Source: DAOLCO01 sp964612555 (GTDB lineage: Bacteria; Bdellovibrionota_C; UBA2361; SZUA-149; DAOLCO01). Taken from it: a DNA stretch of 64,000 nt. The notes beneath the pieces were generated by a model that worked only from the letters and a program-made list of their open reading frames with translations, did not search any database and had not been told where the DNA came from. Both the position numbers and the translations under genes were made by a program. The stretch spans positions 62,001-126,000 of the forward strand of contig CAZTBW010000006.1 of NCBI GenBank assembly GCA_964612555.1. The letters are read 5' to 3'. Shown here piece after piece: positions 59,925-64,000 of this stretch (position 1 is the stretch's first letter; each line of letters opens with the position of its first letter).

Positions 59925-61487
59925 ATGCACCTCGATATTTGTATTTCAGATGATCATACAGAAGTTAGAATCTCTGGTGACACGTATGCGGTGAAGGATA
60001 CTATTAAGTCACTTGGTAAAGCTCGTTGGGATTCTGTAACTAAACAGTGGGTTGTCTCAGGTAAAAAGTTTTCACTAGCCAGGATTAAAGAAACTTTTCC
60101 TCATGCATGTATTCTTGGAAACACCACTAACGAGGTGGTAAATGATTCTTCTGATCGTGGCGTGCTCACTACTGCACATGCCGCACCTGAAGCTGCTTTG
60201 GGAGCGGCTTCAGTAACAGAACTTGTCGGGTTGATAAGTGCTGCGCTTCTGAGAGTGTTCCCCGGAGAGATCAAGGTATTCGGGAGTATCAGTTCAATCA
60301 AAATCCTTCCAAGTGGAAGAGTCTATTTTGATCTTGTCGATCTGGAAAAAAACGATGTCGTTATACCCTGTGTTATCTGGGAATCAGATGCACCGGCGGT
60401 GTTACGTGCCTTGTCTCAAGCCGGATTTAAAATCGAAAACGACCTTCCTGTGTTACTTAAAGGTACTATTCGACTTAATTCAAAAAGAGCCCAGATATCG
60501 CTTCAGGTGTCAGGATTTGTTCCAGAATATACTCTGGGAAAGCTTCTTGCACAGCGAGAAAAAACAAACACACGTCTGAAACACGAAAAACTTTTTGAGC
60601 TTAATAAGAAAAGACATCTGCCTTTACTGCCGGTCAGACTCGGAATCCTTACAAGTAAGGGAGGTACGGTGATCAATGATTTTCTTGCTTCACTTCAGGT
60701 CTGCAATTTTGGTTTTTCAGTATTCTGGTACCCTGTTCGGGTACAGGGAGATTCCGCCGTCAGGGAGCTTTGTGAGGGAATCCGCTATTTTAACAAGAGG
60801 GATGATATTGATGTGATTCTTGTTTTCAGGGGCGGAGGAAGTGCTACCGAGCTTGGTGTTTTTAATTCTTATGATATTGCCCGCACGGTGTGTGAGTCGG
60901 TAAAACCGGTGCTTTCTGCGATAGGACATGAATATGATCAGACTTCTGTTCAGGATGTCAGCTATCTTTCGTGTGGAGTTCCCAAAGACCTTGGAAGGTT
61001 TCTGTCGGATATTGTCCTTGAACGAAAACGGCAGTTTCTGGACAGTTCAAAAAACATACAGGAAAAAAGTGAACACATTATTTCCGATACTCAAAATACC
61101 TTCTTCAAGACAAGTGAGAAGATTATACTGTATGGGGAAAAATTACTTGATGCCGGCATGTCCAGAGTGCGTGTGCTGCGTACTACCATTGTTGAAAGAA
61201 TATACCCCCTCATTACTATTGCAGAATCGCATGTACACAGATTTTCTAACGTCTCTCATCTGGCACTTCAAAAAATCGATGCAGTGTTTGATAAGGTCTC
61301 ATACCATGATTCCTTATTACAGGCAGTTTCACCTGAAACGCAACTTGCCCGGGGTTTTGCTCTACTTCGTTCCGGTGAAGAGTCCTATATCAGCTCCATG
61401 GAGCATTTACGTGAAGGAGATGAGGTTATGATAATGATGAAGGATGGGGATGCTACTACGAAAATACTTACAGTTAACAAGAGGTAA
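59925..61487 (+). CDS. xseA: Exodeoxyribonuclease VII large subunit with extra N-terminal domain
   Basis: A 520-residue protein. The ExoVII core starts near residue 85 (TELVGLISAALLRVFPGEIKVFGSIS, the OB-fold; then RLGILTSKGGTVINDFL, VILVFRGGGSATELGVFNSYDIA with the catalytic region, and IGHEYDQT). A long coiled coil (about 365-460) follows, and ARGFALLRSGEESYISS near the end is typical. About 75 residues precede the usual N-terminus. They read like a compact domain with the pattern KDTIKSLGKARWDSVTKQWV, similar to HARP/annealing-helicase-type modules that grip ss/dsDNA. It forms a complex with XseB, encoded next. The start is at 59925; there is no good Shine-Dalgarno. Confidence 0.92.
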   Translation: MHLDICISDDHTEVRISGDTYAVKDTIKSLGKARWDSVTKQWVVSGKKFSLARIKETFPHACILGNTTNEVVNDSSDRGVLTTAHAAPEAALGAASVTELVGLISAALLRVFPGEIKVFGSISSIKILPSGRVYFDLVDLEKNDVVIPCVIWESDAPAVLRALSQAGFKIENDLPVLLKGTIRLNSKRAQISLQVSGFVPEYTLGKLLAQREKTNTRLKHEKLFELNKKRHLPLLPVRLGILTSKGGTVINDFLASLQVCNFGFSVFWYPVRVQGDSAVRELCEGIRYFNKRDDIDVILVFRGGGSATELGVFNSYDIARTVCESVKPVLSAIGHEYDQTSVQDVSYLSCGVPKDLGRFLSDIVLERKRQFLDSSKNIQEKSEHIISDTQNTFFKTSEKIILYGEKLLDAGMSRVRVLRTTIVERIYPLITIAESHVHRFSNVSHLALQKIDAVFDKVSYHDSLLQAVSPETQLARGFALLRSGEESYISSMEHLREGDEVMIMMKDGDATTKILTVNKR

Positions 61488-61489
61488 AT

Positions 61490-61729
61490 ATGGCAGATAC
61501 ACATAAGAAATTTGAAGATAATTTTATGCTTCTTGAATCCATTGCGAGAGAACTTCAGAGTGGTCAGGTATCAGTAGATGAACTGGTACCCAGAATGAAA
61601 GAAGCGGCAAAATCCATGAAAGTCTGTAAGGAAATATTAAAAAAGACCAAGATACAGATTCAGGAGATTGAAAAAGAAATAGCGAGTGTGCTTGAAGATG
61701 AAGAAGGGGAGACAATTGAGGAGAATTAG
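61490..61729 (+). CDS. xseB: Exodeoxyribonuclease VII small subunit
   Basis: A 79-residue helical protein with the XseB pattern KFEDNFMLLESIARELQSGQ, SVDELVPRMKEAAKSMKVCKEIL and an acidic tail (EIASVLEDEEGE). It coats the coiled coil of XseA. It starts two bases after the xseA stop with AAGAGG as Shine-Dalgarno. Confidence 0.93.
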   Translation: MADTHKKFEDNFMLLESIARELQSGQVSVDELVPRMKEAAKSMKVCKEILKKTKIQIQEIEKEIASVLEDEEGETIEEN

Positions 61730-61730
61730 T

Positions 61731-61790
61731 GCCTCCAGCCCCAGTGTATTTTTGGGGAGGAGCCCCCGTGTATTTTTTTGGGCTTAGTGT
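61731..61790. terminator. Tandem stem-loops after xseB
   Basis: The segment has two similar units, CCCCAGTGTATTTTTGGGG and CCCCGTGTATTTTTTTGGG, each a short stem of C and G runs enclosing a T-rich loop. They are flanked by CTCC/GGAG pairing. They lie between the xseB stop and an opposing gene whose stop is at 61784. A likely bidirectional terminator, apparently formed by a local duplication. Confidence 0.55.
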
Positions 61791-62275
61791 ACTTCCTGAG
61801 TTCTTGTCGAAGACCCCACTCTTTTACCAAGGGAAGCGGCGAGCATCAGTACCTGGTGCATTCCTTCCAGAGTATCATAGATTGGAACATACATGATGTT
61901 TTGTTCAAGAGTTTGTTTGGTTTTAAAAAATTCGCTGTCTTCGGTTTGAAGGACGAGTGGAGGATGAGTTGTGCCAAGGCTCTCAAGTAGGAATTCCCTG
62001 TCAAAAAGATCTTCTTCTGAATAGATTATGGCATCGAGTTTTGTCTGCTCAATTATTTTTAAGCCTTCTACGACATCTTTAGCGTGTAAAAGGTTAATAG
62101 TTGGTAAAAGTCCAAGTGCCTGTGCAATGCACTTTCGCACCTGAAAATTTGCCTGGTCACCTTCAATAACAAGGATTTTTGTGGCGTTCTGGACTTCCAT
62201 AAATGACTTCGCTACACCAAGATTTAGATTATCGGAGTACGTTACTAATTCCACCTGCTGCCGGGAGCCCTTCAT
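61784..62275 (-). CDS. Receiver-like protein, degenerate
   Basis: A 163-residue single domain with receiver-like order: TKILVIEGDQANFQVRKCIAQAL (beta-1/alpha-1, acidic pair partly kept as Glu-Gly-Asp), KLDAIIYSEEDLFDREFLLESL (beta-3; the phosphoacceptor Asp is replaced by Ser, with Glu-Glu next) and PLVLQTEDSEFF (beta-4). NIMYVPIYDTLEGMHQVLMLA (beta-5, no clear Lys-Pro) follows. The first 25 residues lie outside the domain and a later ATG at 62200 could be the start. It is probably a pseudo-receiver. It lies 71 bases from the ABC permease gene on the same strand. Confidence 0.6.
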   Translation of the reverse strand: MKGSRQQVELVTYSDNLNLGVAKSFMEVQNATKILVIEGDQANFQVRKCIAQALGLLPTINLLHAKDVVEGLKIIEQTKLDAIIYSEEDLFDREFLLESLGTTHPPLVLQTEDSEFFKTKQTLEQNIMYVPIYDTLEGMHQVLMLAASLGKRVGSSTRTQEVH

Positions 62276-62346
62276 CTCTCAACGTGTGAGCGCAAAATGG
62301 CTTCAGGATAGGTAATCGTCAGAGGATTCCCAATGCTAAAGAAGTT

Positions 62347-64000
62347 TTATACTTCGAGGGAGCGAAGCTTTTTATGAAGAGAAATACCTGCTTTTTTTAG
62401 TAGGAATAGGCAGGTAGAAAGATTTGTAAGCAGGATAAGTAGCAGTAAAAGCACATGAAGTGAGCTTATTGTAGTGTCTTTTCTGAGACTTTCAAAAAGA
62501 GGAATACTTAAAATAATGCTGAAACCCGCTAGCATAAGCCCCGAAACCATAAAGATAAGACTACCAAAACTTGCCACGAGTTGAGAGCGGCTTTCCCAGG
62601 TAAACTGGGCAAATCTGGAACCAAGAAAGACCGCTAGTGCCCCAATAGTCGTAGTCATGGATACGGAAATAATAATCTTGATAGTTGTAATCAGCGTATT
62701 ATTAAATTGCAGGTAAAAAGATACCCCCGAAAGAAACCCGACCAGTACTGAAATAGGTATGCAGAAAAATAAATACTTATACAGAATGATTTCTCTTGAA
62801 GTAATTGGACTGCACTGAAGTATCCATATTGATCTTCCCTCTCTTGATATACTGGGGAACAAAAGACGGGTCATCATGGCAACAATAATGAAACATTCCA
62901 GGGTAAGATGAATAAGTAAAAGAGCTTTTTCCCAGACATCTTTCTGTAAACCTTGAATAAGCGGGTACAGGTTTTGCTGAAATCTGAGTAAATAAATGTA
63001 AAGAGCGATTATACTGAGCAGGAAGAAAGTCTGAATCAATTGGGATGGGTCTCGTACAAATTCAAGCGCTTCTTTCTTGAAGGCACCTGCCGCACGACGA
63101 ATCCTCTGAGGTATAAAAACCGGTTTCCGGAAAATCTGTGGAGGTCTGATGGCGGTTAAAACCTTTTTTTGCCTGCCCCATACCTGAGAAAGTGCGCTAT
63201 GGTAGAGATACAGATGCAGAATGTAGGCAGTACCGCTGACAAATCCCAGAAGCCCAAATGAAGCAAGGACACTCAGAAGAAACTTGTAATATAGCAGGGA
63301 ATGGTTCTTATGTGCTGAAACTTCAGAAACGGAAAGAAAAGGAGCAAGCCCTTGTGCCATCCACGTTGCCGGAGACCAGTGTGAGCCGAAATTTGTAAAC
63401 CGGTCCATTGCAGAAAGGATGACATTTGGATTAAAGGAATCGGTGTTCTCAAGGTATTGAGAGATGAGTGTAATAAGCTCATTAAATAATACTATACCTG
63501 TTAAGAGTGCTCCCGTAATCAAGATATATCCGGGAATTCTGGGAATGATAAGTGCCCAGATAATTCCGAATAAAAGAGCAAGAGCGGATGGTATTAAAAG
63601 AAACAGGAGAAGGTATAGAGGGATGAGTACGTAATACAGACCGGAGGCATGATATATCGTGGTAAAGCTCAGGAGAAAGGGAAGGATTGAGATTATACTC
63701 ATCCATGATGTTTCAATGGCGACTATGAGGTAACGCTGAAAGAAGAATTTTATTTTGGAAATCGGGCTTGCAAGTAAGAGTTCGAGGTCTTCGCTGGTGA
63801 AGAATTGAGAAATAACACCGGACAGGGCAGTAAAAAAAATCATCGGGAAAAATATATTAAAAGAAAATATCAAGGGTATTTCCGGTATAAGAATAAAGTT
63901 CGTATCTTTTGATATTTCTTTGAGCACCCACCGACTTCCAAAAAATATCAGCAGGGAAAAAGTAAATAGCAGAAAGAGTACCAGAGTGTCTCGTAGCACG
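62347..64000 (-). CDS. ABC-2 type transporter permease, large; 5' end cut by window
   Basis: At least 550 residues with about 12 hydrophobic segments, arranged as two halves separated by a basic cytoplasmic linker around residues 275-310 (RQKKVLTAIRPPQIFRKPV). Segments such as FFTSEDLELLLASPISKIKFFFQRYL, LFPSISREGRSIWILQCSPI and SREIILYKYLFF are typical of putative ABC transporter permease subunits of the PF16949-like group. In these, the two repeats face an ATPase encoded by another gene. The frame is open to the window edge, so the true start lies beyond base 64000. The substrate is unknown. Confidence 0.85.
   Translation of the reverse strand, partial: VLRDTLVLFLLFTFSLLIFFGSRWVLKEISKDTNFILIPEIPLIFSFNIFFPMIFFTALSGVISQFFTSEDLELLLASPISKIKFFFQRYLIVAIETSWMSIISILPFLLSFTTIYHASGLYYVLIPLYLLLFLLIPSALALLFGIIWALIIPRIPGYILITGALLTGIVLFNELITLISQYLENTDSFNPNVILSAMDRFTNFGSHWSPATWMAQGLAPFLSVSEVSAHKNHSLLYYKFLLSVLASFGLLGFVSGTAYILHLYLYHSALSQVWGRQKKVLTAIRPPQIFRKPVFIPQRIRRAAGAFKKEALEFVRDPSQLIQTFFLLSIIALYIYLLRFQQNLYPLIQGLQKDVWEKALLLIHLTLECFIIVAMMTRLLFPSISREGRSIWILQCSPITSREIILYKYLFFCIPISVLVGFLSGVSFYLQFNNTLITTIKIIISVSMTTTIGALAVFLGSRFAQFTWESRSQLVASFGSLIFMVSGLMLAGFSIILSIPLFESLRKDTTISSLHVLLLLLILLTNLSTCLFLLKKAGISLHKKLRSLEV

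Noticed and set aside
1..64000. tRNA, rRNA, riboswitch or prophage
   Set aside because: No cloverleaf, rRNA-like or phage structural gene pattern was seen on either strand; T-box or riboswitch leaders were looked for before ileS and the arg operon and not found.

Overview
The window is 64 kb of ordinary, densely packed bacterial chromosome at roughly 42% GC (estimated by eye). The host is almost certainly a Gram-negative, LPS-making bacterium: lpxK and an ADP-heptose epimerase (hldD) are present, along with lspA, a PlsY-type acyltransferase, a lipobox protein and a Tad pilus. It charges Gln-tRNA and/or Asn-tRNA through GatCAB, makes arginine through the cyclic ArgJ route, uses quinone-linked PyrD and carries a eukaryote-like IleRS. 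The abundance of two-component and sigma-54 style regulators would fit a deltaproteobacterial or Bdellovibrionota-like lineage, or an uncultivated relative. That placement is inference and I hold it loosely. I saw no rRNA, tRNA or CRISPR array.

Layout. 0-7.3 kb: serC (cut by the window start), a YhcB/ZapG-like protein, a short histidine-kinase-like protein, a SNF2 helicase, a degenerate receiver protein and alr. 7.4-10.9 kb: a tightly packed nudix-argJ-argB-argF operon. 10.9-14.1 kb: the only clearly accessory region. It holds inverted and direct repeats, a REP-like palindrome, a Y1/RAYT-type transposase, a secreted Cys-rich protein, a GNAT enzyme and decayed fragments. 14.2-25.6 kb: housekeeping genes (pyrD, yraN, rnhB, gatCAB, an NtrC-type regulator, a SufT-like protein, acyl-CoA dehydrogenase, rpiA, SDR, Y-family polymerase). 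25.6-36.3 kb: CBS protein, FapA-like protein, a stand-alone nuoB, hldD, lpxK, two glycosyltransferases, ACT and EVE proteins, an aminotransferase and an unusual helicase-derived RNA-binding protein. 36.5-48.4 kb: a propeller lipoprotein coupled to ileS, lspA, clpX, rpe, plsY, a kinase-def-fmt operon and an unknown membrane protein.

48.7-58.8 kb is the most interesting part. It is a Tad/Flp pilus assembly operon (TadZ/CpaE, Flp pilin, CpaB, CpaF/TadA, TadB, TadC) that runs on with coupled or overlapping stop/start codons into three non-standard genes. The first is a protein built from the N-terminal modules of a GspE/PilB-type ATPase fused to a receiver domain, with no ATPase core. The second is a membrane hybrid histidine kinase. 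The third is a secreted/membrane-anchored protein with a C-terminal J domain. No secretin or prepilin peptidase lies in the window. A sigma-70 family factor, an ExoVII large subunit with an extra N-terminal domain, xseB, a receiver-like protein and a large ABC-2 type permease (cut by the window end) follow. I propose that the 3' half of the tad operon encodes a dedicated phosphorelay that controls the pilus or secretion machine; this is inference from gene coupling and domain architecture.
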